From: Atrina japonica
Lineage: Eukaryota; Mollusca; Bivalvia; Pterioida; Pinnidae
Assembly (NCBI GenBank): GCA_030159075.1
Contig: BROG01001160.1
Location: 1 to 64,000, forward strand
Direction: 5' to 3'
DNA length: 64,000 nucleotides
This document shows, piece by piece, positions 22,727-32,739 of the stretch. The notes under the pieces were generated by a model, which saw only the letters and a list, made by a program, of their open reading frames with translations, was not told where the DNA came from and did no database searches. A program made the translations under genes and the position numbers. Position 1 is the stretch's first letter. Each line of letters starts with the position of its first letter.

Positions 22727-24337
22727 GTTTGATCCAGAAATAGTAACTGAACTGGATAGATTACATGACCAATATGTACTGGTACCAACAGACAAAGTCT
22801 AAAAAAATAAAGTTTTTATCTGTAAGGCACATTACTAAAATTGTTTATTAGAAGAACTTGGGTTTAACACGAATTCTGGAAATCCTACATACACACGTAG
22901 CCCACTTTCAAAGTACGAGATCCTTCAAAATCACGTGTCCGTATTATGCTCATTTGATATACCTACAACGGATACCGATTTCGAGCTACCACATTTATAT
23001 TGGATACATAAACTTCATACAACCCCATATAAGCAACGATACATAGCAGGATCCAGCAAATGTTCTAACAAACCTTTATTTTCACTCCTTACCAAGATAC
23101 TGACAGCCGTTAAGGAGAAACTTCAACAATACTGTACAGTTGCTTATTTTAGAAGCGGTGTAATCATATGTGGATACTTAAAAATTCTAAACAGCTTTTA
23201 GAAAATTTGAAACCACACAATTTTTCTCGAATTCACAGTTTAAAAACTTATGACTTCTCTACTCTTTACACAACTATTCCACATAAAAATTAAAAGAAAG
23301 ACTTATCAGCATCATAGACAACTGGATTTTTTTTCACTAAAGGTGGTACCCGAAAATTTAAATATCTAGTGATTGGCTATCAGGATACTTATTTCGTCAA
23401 ACACCACTCTGATTCTACACATAAATACAATGAAGTTGATAGAAAAAACATGCTGGAATTTCTAATAGACAATATATTTGTAATGTTCGGAGACATGGTC
23501 TTTCAACAAACTGTCGGCATCCCTATGGGAACCAATTGTGCTCCTTTATTGGCCGACCTGTTACTTTATTCATACGAAGTAGACTTCATTCAGAAACTGC
23601 TGAATCAAAAGAAGAACAAGTTAGCGGTGTCCTTCAATTTGACATTTAGATATATCGACGACGTTTTGTCTATTAATAATGACAATTTTCGTATATATCC
23701 CAGCGAACTAGAAATTAAAGATACAACAGAATCAAGCACACACGCTTCATATTTAGACATTTTACTTAATATAAAAACAGACGGGAAATTAGCAACGAAG
23801 CTATACGACAAACGCGACGGTTTCGGCTTTCCCATCGTAAGTTTTCCACATTTAAGTAGTAATATCCCTCAGTCACCCGCATATGGAGTTAATATTTCAA
23901 AAATGATCCGATATGCCAGGGCGTGTACAACATATGACGATTTCATATACCGAGGTAAACTACTCACTGACAAATTATTGACACAGGGATATCGAAAACC
24001 GCGTTTAATGTCAACGCTCCGGAAATTTTACGGTTGGTATAATAGTCTTGTTTGCGATTACTCTGTTTCACTAAGAGAAATGTTGAGTTGCCTTTTCGTT
24101 GGCGGTTGTTGAGACGTCTGTATCAATTGTGACGAGGATTCATTCCTCACGTGTTTCATTGGACTTGACTGTGGACTCACGGCGGGTGTGACCGTTCGAC
24201 AGGGGATGCTTACTCCTCCATGGCACCTGATCCCAACTCTTGGTTTTCAGAGGTCCGTGTTTGTCCATTTTTACCGGACATGTATCTATGTCCTGGACAT
24301 TCTATTGATTTATACTTTGGTATCTGAATTTTGTTAT
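22727..24337 (+). mobile_element. Penelope-like insertion in gag with 4-bp target duplication
   Basis: 5'-truncated copy starting TTTGATCCAGAAATAG and ending with the family tail (TATACTTTGGTATCTGAATT). ATCA occurs on both sides (22723-22726 and 24338-24341). Removing the insert and one ATCA rejoins the gag linker as SSIRSTPSNHDQST in one frame, which proves the boundaries. Upstream RT words (LPHLYWIHKLHTTPYKQRYI, about 22986-23045) are in another frame than the core. Confidence 0.88.
23369..24112 (+). pseudogene. Penelope-like reverse transcriptase core, best copy
   Basis: 248 codons open, the longest RT frame of this family here. RT landmarks: VFQQTVGIPMGTNCAPLLAD, the catalytic FRYIDDVLSINND (about residue 93-105), HASYLDILL and GFPIVSFPHLSSNIPQ. 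It lacks about six residues after NDNF that other copies have (THYVNAI-like). It ends LSCLFVGGC and a stop only about 150 residues after YIDD, leaving no room for a GIY-YIG nuclease. Upstream fingers motif WIxKLHxTPYKQRYI fits Penelope-like RTs. N-terminal part is out of frame, so the copy is dead. Confidence 0.75.
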
Positions 24338-24341
24338 ATCA

Positions 24342-25500
24342 ACACCGTCTAATCATGATCAATCAACCATTACGAATACTCAACAAAGTGCATCGAGTAT
24401 TCAAGGCAATACACAAAGTACATTTAACAGGCGCGGATCCGGAATTATTTTAGACAAGGATCACGGGGTGGAACAGAATTTAAACGAGTAGTAGTCTCTT
24501 GTGGGGGGCAACTTAGGGACTTGGGCATAATCAATTGTCCCATAGCACAATTGCACACTGAAAACGATTCAGAGGCAGAATTATTCTGCGAGAGATGCGG
24601 TCAATATGGACACATTAATCTTAATTGCCGTATCAGATTGGATCATTCTAAAAGACTATTTCATGATTTTATTTCTTTACAGAATACGAAATTATTTTGT
24701 TTGTACATCAACACTTGTAGGTTCATCGAACGAGACTCAGGTTCAATACAGGGTGTACCTACCAAGATTTTAATTGATACTGGATCATCTGCATCGGTCA
24801 GAGATTTTATGATACATACCTCAATCATATACCATTGCAACCAGTAGAGAGTTTGATTAAACTTGAGTGTGCTGATGGACCAGACTTACCGTATCATGGT
24901 TTTGTTGTCTGTGAGTTATCTGTCCCTGGTATATCAAGTGATACTAAGAAGACGGATTGTTTATTCTTAGTAGTGAATGATACCAATTACCATGCCTCTG
25001 TACCAGTGCTCATTGGAACGAATATTTTATCATTTCTTTTAGCTGCAACTAGAAAAAGATTTGGTGTGAGATTTTTGCAGAAAGCACAGTTACATACACC
25101 CTGGTATCTTGCGTTTAGGTGTATGTCATTACGTGAGAAGGAACTAGTTAACAGGTCACATGTTCTTGCATTTGTCAAGTCAGCTTAGAACAAGAATGTC
25201 ATTATACAACCAAATAGTAGTGTTGTTATAGAGGGGTATCTTTGTCATGGATTACCATATCAGACTGTTTGTGGAATGCTTGTACCTACAAAGGATTCAC
25301 ACATACCTGATGATCTTGACATTGAACCATCTCTTATCACATATGATCTTAGTAAGAGAGATACTGTACCTGTACACGTCAACAATGTAACTACGAACAC
25401 CATCTCCGTATATCCTCGTGCATTACTATGTGAGATTCAACATGTTACCATGGATTCATTAGATAATATTCCATCTCCATCTCACAGAGACATTACATAA
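24342..25500 (+). pseudogene. Zinc knuckle and protease region of the plus-strand element
   Basis: CERCGQYGHINLNC (CCHC knuckle, about 24589-24630), then TKILIDTGSSASV, the aspartic protease active site (about 24763-24800). A frame break at 24835-24845 follows, then LIGTNILSFLLA (flap end of the protease) at about 25009-25045. The block 25276-25500 (DSHIPDDLDIEPSLITYDLS to SPSHRDIT) is the protease-RT linker. Confidence 0.72.
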
Positions 25501-25509
25501 AGTAGACTT

Positions 25510-26138
25510 ACCTTATGATGATTTCAAGGATGATCAAAGGCAGAAAGTCGAATCATTGTTATTGGAATTCGAATCCTTGTTCTCCAAAGAAGAAGAAGAT
25601 ATTGGTTACTGCCCATTTGTGGAACATCACATAGAATTAAAAGATGAAACGCCATTTAAACAGAGATTTCGACGCATAGCCTCCTTCCATGATAGATGTA
25701 GTGAGAGAACACATTGAGCATTAAATGGCAGCTGAAATAATTAGAAGGCCTCACTCACCTTTGTCTTCTAATGTCGTTTTAGTTCGAAGAAAGAGTGCTC
25801 AGCTTTGCAGTTGTATAGTATATTGCCATTTCAACTGTAGAACTAAAAGAAATAAATATGCATTACCTAGGATCAATGAGATATTGGATTCACTGGCTGG
25901 AAATTCATGGTTTCCTGTACTGGATATGAAATTGGGATACCATCAGATTTCAATAGCAGGGGAACATAAGGAGAGAACGGCATTGACAGTAGGACCATTA
26001 GGATTTTTAAAGTACAATCGCATGCCCATGGGATTAGTTAACGCCCCTGCGACGTACCGAAGATTAATGGAAGAACTTCTGGGAGATCTACGTCATTGCA
26101 TATGTCTTATCTATCTGGACGATGCTATTGTTTTCTAA
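25510..26138 (+). pseudogene. Reverse transcriptase of the plus-strand element
   Basis: Reads SPLSSNVVLVRRK, NKYALPRINEILDSLAGNSW, FPVLDMKLGYHQISIAGEHK, MPMGLVNAPATYRRLMEELLG and the catalytic LIYLDDAIVF (about 26108-26135). The VDYRxLN segment is garbled (SCIVYCHFNCRTKRN). Upstream part 25510-25724 carries stops. Thumb and connection continue at 26139-26542 in another frame (EEVRRFLRFPGYYRTFIKDF). Confidence 0.82.
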
Positions 26139-26263
26139 AAAGACAACTTTGATGAACATCTTGAAAGACTGAGAACAGTATTTCAGCGATTACTAGAGAA
26201 TGGAGTAAAGTTATATCCCAGCAAGTGTTCTTTATTTAAGAGGAGAGTAAAGTAGGCAATATT

Positions 26264-26880
26264 GTGTCAGCAGATCGAATCGAGTCTCTCGATGAGAAGA
26301 TTAAGAAGGTCAAGAAGTGGCCTATACCTACAAAACCGGAAGAAGTTAGAAGATTTCTGAGATTTCCGGGGTATTACCGGACGTTTATCAAGGACTTTTC
26401 GGGGATAATCAAACCTTTGAACGAGTTAATTCCATCAACAACACGATCAAAGACTACATCAAAGAAGAAAACTACAATACCAAAATGGAAATTGGATGAA
26501 CAAGACACAGTGTTCAGACAACTTATAGATCGTTTGATGTAACCACCCATACTTCTCCTTACCTTTTTAGATTTATTCGGATGCCAGTGAAGTAGGTTTA
26601 GGGGCTGTTCTTTACCAGACCAAGATGGAAATAAGCATGCCATTACTTATGCTAGCAGAAGCTTAAGCAAGTCGGAATGGCGATACCCAGCTCACAAATT
26701 GGTGTTCCTGGCGATGAAGTGGGCTGTGACTTAGAAGTTTCATCATTATTTATATGGGAGGAAATTCACAGTTATCACGGACAGCAATCTCCTAACATAT
26801 GTCCTAAGTTCCACCAAACTCGACGCCGCCAGCGTTTAGATGGATAGAAGCACTTTCAAACTTCGATTTTGACATATTGT
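26264..26880 (+). pseudogene. RT connection and RNase H of the plus-strand element
   Basis: VRRFLRFPGYYRTFIKDFSG at 26364-26400, followed by a decayed RNase H (SEVGLGAVLYQTKMEI near 26588-26630; EWRYPAHKLVFLAMKWA; FTVITDSNLLTY near 26765-26800). At least three frame changes. The usual Asp-Ala-Ser opening has become part of a shifted frame. Confidence 0.7.
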
Positions 26881-28199
26881 ACAGACCTGCACGCAACAAC
26901 ACAGATGCTTATACTTTATCCAGAATACCATCCCTAGAACAACAAGGAGATCAAAGTCTTGTAACCATCTCCGCAGACAGTATAAAGACCATATCCAGTG
27001 TTTGTGTACAGTGTCATGAACCATTGATTGAGAGTTTATCATTTGAACCTCAAGTGACAGAGCCGTTCATTCAAACGCAATCAATTCAACCCCATGATGT
27101 TGGATTTGAACAACACAATGACCCTGTGCTAAAAGACTTGATACATTTTATCGAGAATCATCAGTTTCAAAAGAAATATGATCTTCCGCCCATCCCAGAA
27201 TCAACGATATTTAGAAAGAATTTTGATAAATTCAGGTTGGATGATGGCAAATTATACAGAGAGATACATACAGAGTTTGGAAAGCAGAAACAGGTTGTAG
27301 TGCCAGCTAGTCTAGTGGAAGATGTTTTAATATCCTCACATGACATAATGGGACATCCTGGACGAGATAAATGTACAACATTTATCCTAGACAGATTTTT
27401 CTGGCCAGGAATGACCCATGACATCGATAAGTGGATTAAATAATGTAATAGTTTCTTGTTACGGAAGACTCACACTAACATCAGAACACCACTAGTCAGC
27501 ATTCAAACATCTGAACCCTTGGAATTAGTATGTTTTGATTTCCTGAAACTGGAAACATCAAAGTGAGGTTATCAAAACATTTTGGTCATAACGGATAACT
27601 TCACAAGATATGCCGTTGCTATTACTACGAAAAACCAAACCGCCAAGACAACAGCGGAAGTATTCTTCAACAACTTTATAATACACTAAACTTCCTAAAC
27701 GTTTACATTCAGATCAAACATCATCAAAGAACTATGTAAGATCACAGGAATAGAGAGATCGAGGACAACACCTTACCATCCGATGGGTAGTGGTCTCACA
27801 GAGCAATTCAGTAGAATGCTACTACAAATGTTAGGAACGTTGGACAACAACCAGAAGCAAAGTTGGAAGAGTCATGTAGGACCTATGGTACACGCATTTA
27901 ATTCCCTACGACAGGACACTAATGGTTACTCACCACGCTTCCTAATGTTTGGTAGATAACTCAGATTACCCATAGATGTTGCATATGGATTAAACCAGGA
28001 AAGTAATCAGCAGTCGTTGACGAAATACGTAACAGATTTAAGGAGCCGACTACAGAATGCATTTGATATAGCTTCGAAAGCAACTAACAAAGCACAGAAA
28101 CGACAAAAAGATTACTATGATTTGAAAGTTAGAGGAGGAAAACTAGAAGTTGGTGATAGTCTTCTTGGTGAAAATAGTTGCATCGGAGGGAACGCATAA
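26877..28199 (+). pseudogene. Integrase of the plus-strand element
   Basis: 26877-27443 is open and gives the linker plus the zinc-binding domain (SSHDIMGHPGRDKCTTF, RFFWPGMTHDIDKW; its last Cys pair lies after a stop). The core follows with breaks: LVCFDFLKLET (first Asp, about 27530), LVITDNFTRYAV (about 27585-27620), and SDQTSS-like and HPMGSGLTEQFSRML (Glu, about 27775-27820). 28017-28199 holds the C-terminal basic domain (QKRQKDYYDLKVRG, LEVGD). Confidence 0.75.
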
Positions 28200-28688
28200 G
28201 TTGGCCAATAATTGGGAGAATGATCCATAGACATTCCAGTTTATATCGTAAAGAAAGAGAACGGAGAAGGACGAAAACAGACATTACACACGAATCTTCT
28301 ACTCCCTGTAGGAATATTAAACAAATCCAAACAGGAGGTAATTTCGAAGCCAAAGAGACAGAAAGTTCACAAAGAAATTTCAGAGCCTCATGATAATTAT
28401 GATTAATCTGATGATGACTTAGACGTAGTGTATTGTAGATTGCCTTGGCAGATTGATTCAAATTACCACTCGGAAACGGAAACGATGAGGGACGCCTCTA
28501 ATGCCAACACCAACAATAGTGTGGAGGCAGTTTCCCATTCCGAGGTGAGTATTAATACACCTATAATAAGTGACTCATCCAGTGATGTAGTTATTTCAGA
28601 TGGAGCCAGGGAAGGTGAAAGTAATAAACCAGATGTTGACAACGCACATGGAACTAGACCCACACCAGCTATCAAAAGGTCATCATAA
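28200..28688 (+). pseudogene. C-terminal tail of the plus-strand pol
   Basis: An acidic and Ser/Asn-rich stretch (NANTNNSVEAVSHSEVS, SDSSSDVVISDGAREGE) ending near 28688, with a short basic continuation PVWMRDGECM in another frame. Matches the low-complexity tail often found after Ty3-type integrase. No known domain. Confidence 0.5.
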
Positions 28689-28928
28689 AACAGAAACAGA
28701 CCTGTGTGGATGAGAGACGGAGAATGCATGGTCAATATGATTTGTAGTGCCATGATGAGTGCAGTACTTGAGAAAACATAAATTGATTATATTTTATATA
28801 TATCTTTATAGACATTACTTGATTGTTCTGCTATGTATTGGATTATAATCTTATACATTTACATATTGTAAATATTGCAGTTATTATCCATGTGTCCAGT
28901 TGGTAATGACGAAGACGTCATTTCCTGT

Positions 28929-29953
28929 GGAGGGGGCATGTGTGATAGGACTATATTTTATAATTTCAGGATAACTCTATTACATTTGTTTTATTCTTGT
29001 ATTGATATATTTCAATATATATATAACCAAGCGTGTTAACCAAGTGGGTATCTATTTATAGCTCTATTGAATTAATATACTTAGGCATGTTAATATGGAT
29101 TGGTTGGTTTTATTATTGTTCATTCTGATTGGTTGGCGTGGTTTCCCGCTCGACGATAGATTTGTGATTGTTCTAAGAGACTAAGTGAAATGGCAGACGT
29201 GTGGTAAATTCACAGAATTTCATTGTAACACGTCCACCACAACATTACATACATATCAAATACCTACAGATCAGTAAGTTAGTTATTCCTTCATTTACTA
29301 ATATATTCCTAAACTTACTCATAAAGTTCCTATTACTTACCTCATGAATTAATACTCTAATCACGTGTGAGTGAACTAAGTAAGAGAGCAAGATATATCG
29401 TTTTTTATCATTTTAAACATAATCTGTAATATATTTGGTCAAGATCACATCATATATATTATCATTTCGTTTCATTAATATAATTTATATGAAAATGCTA
29501 TTAAAATCGTTTATGATTTTGTAGATTAATTTACATAAAGTTCAACTGAATCACGAAGTCATCAATATGTAATGTGGACCCTGATCCACAATCAGGTACA
29601 TATCTTTCTACTAACGTATATATTCGTTATAAATACATATTATGATTATATAAATTAATGTTTATATATATACAATGTTTGCTATGTGCATAATTAACGA
29701 TATCATGAACAATGTATAGTTAAATCATAATTAACGATATCTTGAACAATGTATAGTTAAATCAAAGTTAAGGGAAATAAGTCTGATATTTATCAAATTA
29801 AATACTGATTGATGTCATTTCTTTATATATATATTCATTATGTTTTATATATATATAACAGGGTTTGAAAATAATGCATTCATCTGAATAAATAATCGAA
29901 CCTGAGACACGGGAGTTTGCGTTATTCTATATTGATACCAAAACCCAGTTACA
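28929..29953 (+). repeat. Polypurine tract and putative 3' LTR of the plus-strand element
   Basis: GGAGGGGG (28929-28936), then CA and TGTGTGATAGG (28939), the usual PPT/LTR junction. The right end is taken at CAGTTACA (29953). About 1015 bp, very AT-rich. It contains a 37-bp direct tandem duplication at 29690-29763 (ACGATATCATGAACAATG units). With no partner LTR in the window, the right boundary is a guess. Confidence 0.5.
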
Positions 29954-30401
29954 TTCATGATATAAATGCAGTCAAAGTGTCACAGTAAAGTAGTTTTTAA
30001 AACGGAAACACAACGTAAGGTAAACTTCTGTTGAAAAGTATAGTCGATTTTGTTGTCCGTGTTCTACGAGGACGGAATCCTAGATTCGGAACACAATTCA
30101 GTGAATCACAATGAATAGCAAAATGAGTACACAGGCAAATCCTAATTGAACAATTCAGTTGACTGTCTCTAGCATCTAAATTTGGCTGACGCACAGTTTC
30201 CTTGGACCGGCTTTGTATGAAAAATTGTATCCATACACTGTCAATCAATTACGGCACATGTAACCACAAACAGGTAATTCTCTTCATTGCATATGAATAC
30301 TCTGTCGCAATTTGTATTTGAAGAGTAGTGATAATTTTATTCTACTTGATGTTGAATCAATTTTGTGGTGGCAGCAGGATACGTTTCACTGGGGGGTCCA
30401 T
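29954..30401 (-). other. 5' leader of the outer element with candidate primer-binding site
   Basis: Next to the 5' LTR the minus strand reads one base, then TGGACCCCCCAGTG. A TGG start one base from the LTR fits a tRNA primer site, but I cannot match the rest to a tRNA. The remainder has a short open frame (30248-29997) with no recognisable motif. Confidence 0.4.
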
Positions 30402-30909
30402 TGTCACTGGGTCATATATCACAATAGATATATTTGGGAGTTCGATAATTTTTTATATCAATATTTCTATCAATACTCTATAGTGCTGAGATACAGATAT
30501 TTTAGTTGTTGCTACACATAATATTTCTTGTGTTGATTTTTGTCCTGCTTCACCATATACAGATTCGCTAAGTTGAGAAAACTGGGAAGTTGACGCCCTT
30601 AGTACAATTTTATAACCATCTTATTTTCGCGTTGGTGAAGTCGGTTTTATACATATATACGCATGCGCTATATTAAATAATTAGTCAATTGGTCAGTCTG
30701 TCCGTCACCGTCTTTCACTGATGCAACCACATACAAATCGCTATGCACATTCATACAAAGGAGTGAAGAGGCAGAATTGAAGTTATGTGTTAGTAAATAC
30801 ATGTACGTTAACATCAATACGACCAGACTGACTACTTATCTGATATATATATAAATTAAATATAATAAAAATTTAATTTAAATTTATACAAAATATCACA
30901 TCCGTGACA
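30402..30909 (-). repeat. 5' LTR of the outer element
   Basis: 508 bp, TGTCACTGGG to CACATCCGTGACA, partner of 15358-15843. Confidence 0.85.
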
Positions 30910-31563
30910 TATAAAATACAAAAATGCCGTACAATGCCATTTGACAGGTTAATTAAATTAAATTTATACAGCCCGGGTGGTTTCGCGATATATTTTCTGA
31001 TTTTTTAAAAACAAAATGATGGTACAATTTGGTCTGAAGCTTACGGAGCCGAAAAAGTGACATGAAAAAAAATAATAAAAGTGGCATGATAACAGAAATA
31101 ACAACTCGGGGCCCCTACTTATTATCTTGGGGCCAAGAGTTATTATCAATCGAGATGACCGACAATTACATATCTCTCGGATCCCGCTATTTGCCATTAA
31201 ATCTCAGGAGCAAAAAATTAAGGAAAGAGATGGATTGATTCTGCCATTACAGTTACAGTTCGCATGTACATTCCTTACAGGAACACGAAGTTAATAGGTT
31301 AGAATTGAACTGTTACTTTCACTGGTTGTTCATTAAAATACTCTTTAAATTATTATCGTTTTCAATCGCCATCTAATTGATGTAATTTTCAGTCTCTGAA
31401 TCAATGAAAAACATGTTTTTTCAATTTGCAGAATATATAAATGATAATGCACGTTTTTAATAAACTTCTTGTCTGGCCCTAGCATTGACTTAAAAATTTA
31501 CCGAACATTGTTGCAGGGGTATGTTACAAATTGTGTTGTTTCTTTCCATCACTTAGCATTAAA

Positions 31564-31663
31564 ATGGCAGACCTGATTGATTTCCCGAGACGAAAGAACG
31601 TAGAAGAAGCTTGTTTAAAGAGACTAATTGACAAAAAAGGTATTAAAGATTTCCAATATTATG
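31564..31663 (+). CDS. Possible first coding exon, gene unknown
   Basis: AAAATGG context, then 33 codons beginning MADLIDFPRRKNVEEACLKR and ending KDFQYY, with a GTATGT donor after one further base (phase 1). Composition is protein-like (charged, helical). I do not recognise it, and no matching next exon was found. Its phase does not fit the SLC17 exon at 39787, whose upstream in-frame TAA excludes such a join. 30910-31563 and 31664-32263 show nothing else. Confidence 0.35.
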
Positions 31664-32263
31664 GTATGTGTATATATCTAAGAACCCAGATATTTCGATC
31701 GTAGATCAATTACAGCCCCATAACGATAATCTAATATACTTATATAGGCCTACTGTCTCTTTATCAATATTCAGGCAACAGTCAACTATATGTGTCCAGT
31801 GTGGTTGGAGGGAAATAGTTCACCTGGTTTGTCTTAGAAGAAGGAGAAATGTATGCGCATGTTGGGGGTGTTGGTGTTAATGAATTGTTCGTGTATTTTA
31901 GTCAATATATAACGGTAAAGGAAAAAAGGCATTATGTCACCAATTTGGTAAGAGACATACCTCTAAAAAGTCCATTGTAAAAATAGAGAATAACGATACA
32001 ATGTGTGCCGCTAGAGCTACCGTAGTATTTATAAATATTTCTTTCCAGATTTTTAAGCATAATATTGGGGAAGACATAGCCTTGAAGTACCATATCAATT
32101 CAAATGATGTAGTAGATTTTCTTGTTGGATCTAATGGTTGCTAGACCCATTGTTTTATTTTATTATATAAACCTTAATACAGGTATTTTTTCAGGTTTTA
32201 AAACGTATTATTTAGGATGCCGCTTAAACCCTATCTGATTTTTGTAAGAAAGTTTGCTAGTTT

Positions 32264-32390
32264 AATTGCGGAAGGCCGGTGGTGTCTTACCTGGGATATT
32301 GTAACCGGGTTCTCTCATCCACCAATAAAACCGGCCGCCACCATATTACTAAATAATTCTTGAGTGTGTCTTAAAACACCATTCAAAATT
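32264..32390. repeat. SINE-like short interspersed repeat
   Basis: GTAACCGGGTTCTCTCATCC, ATAAAACCGGCCGCC and TCTTAAAACACCATTC are words I recall from short repeats in several mollusc genomes. No poly-A tail or target duplication seen. Confidence 0.55.
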
Positions 32391-32739
32391 CAAATTTAGA
32401 ATTAAAATACATAATTTACTCTATGCCAAATATTGACTAACAGTTGGTATCATAATTTGACGGAATATATATTATCATATACAAAACAGACCAGCAAAAA
32501 TATTAATTATCAAATAATGTAAACGGATGGTTCGATCTAGTCAACATATTAGTAATCAACTTAGTATTATATAGCATGAGATAAAGAATATGTGTGTTGA
32601 TTTAACGCAAAAGTAATTTGCAACAAATACGCCACACACAAAACATCAATATATCTAATCAAAATAATGAGCGTGTAACTCGATATAAGTATATTGATAT
32701 ACCAGAGTTTAACTTTACAGGGCTGTACGTCGCACGATA

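Larger units (their letters stand above)
21800..29953 (+). mobile_element. Plus-strand Ty3-like retrotransposon, split by a Penelope-like insertion
   Basis: gag (21800), CCHC knuckle and protease (24521-25188), RT (25510-26138), RNase H, integrase (to 28199), C-terminal tail (to 28688), a purine tract GGAGGGGG (28929-28936) and a putative 3' LTR from 28939. The order protease-RT-RNase H-integrase is that of Ty3. The reading frame is broken in many places. It sits inside the outer minus-strand element, in opposite orientation. Confidence 0.8.
15358..30909 (-). mobile_element. Outer Ty3-like LTR retrotransposon, filled with younger insertions
   Basis: Near-identical direct repeats at 15358-15843 and 30402-30909 both run from TGTCA to TGACA. 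Both are flanked by TATA (15354-15357 and 30910-30913), a 4-bp target duplication. A purine tract (minus strand AAAGCAGGAGAGAA, 15844-15857) adjoins the left LTR, so the element is on the minus strand with its 3' LTR at left. Only the C-terminal integrase fragment (15858-16912) and the 5' leader (29954-30401) are clearly its own. The rest is other elements, or lost. Confidence 0.8.

Noticed and set aside
24112..24337. Hammerhead ribozyme in the Penelope-like tail
   Set aside because: Such ribozymes are known in some Penelope-like pseudo-LTRs, but I could not find the CTGANGA core paired with GAAA and a cleavage triplet in either strand of the tail.
28463..28753. Minus-strand 96-residue frame
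   Set aside because: Antisense shadow of the Ser/Asp-rich tail of the plus-strand pol.
30363..30385. TGGTGGCAGCAGGATACG as a plus-strand primer-binding site
   Set aside because: It starts with TGG, but no plus-strand LTR ends there and gag of the plus element is 8.5 kb to the left. The site next to the minus-strand LTR fits better.
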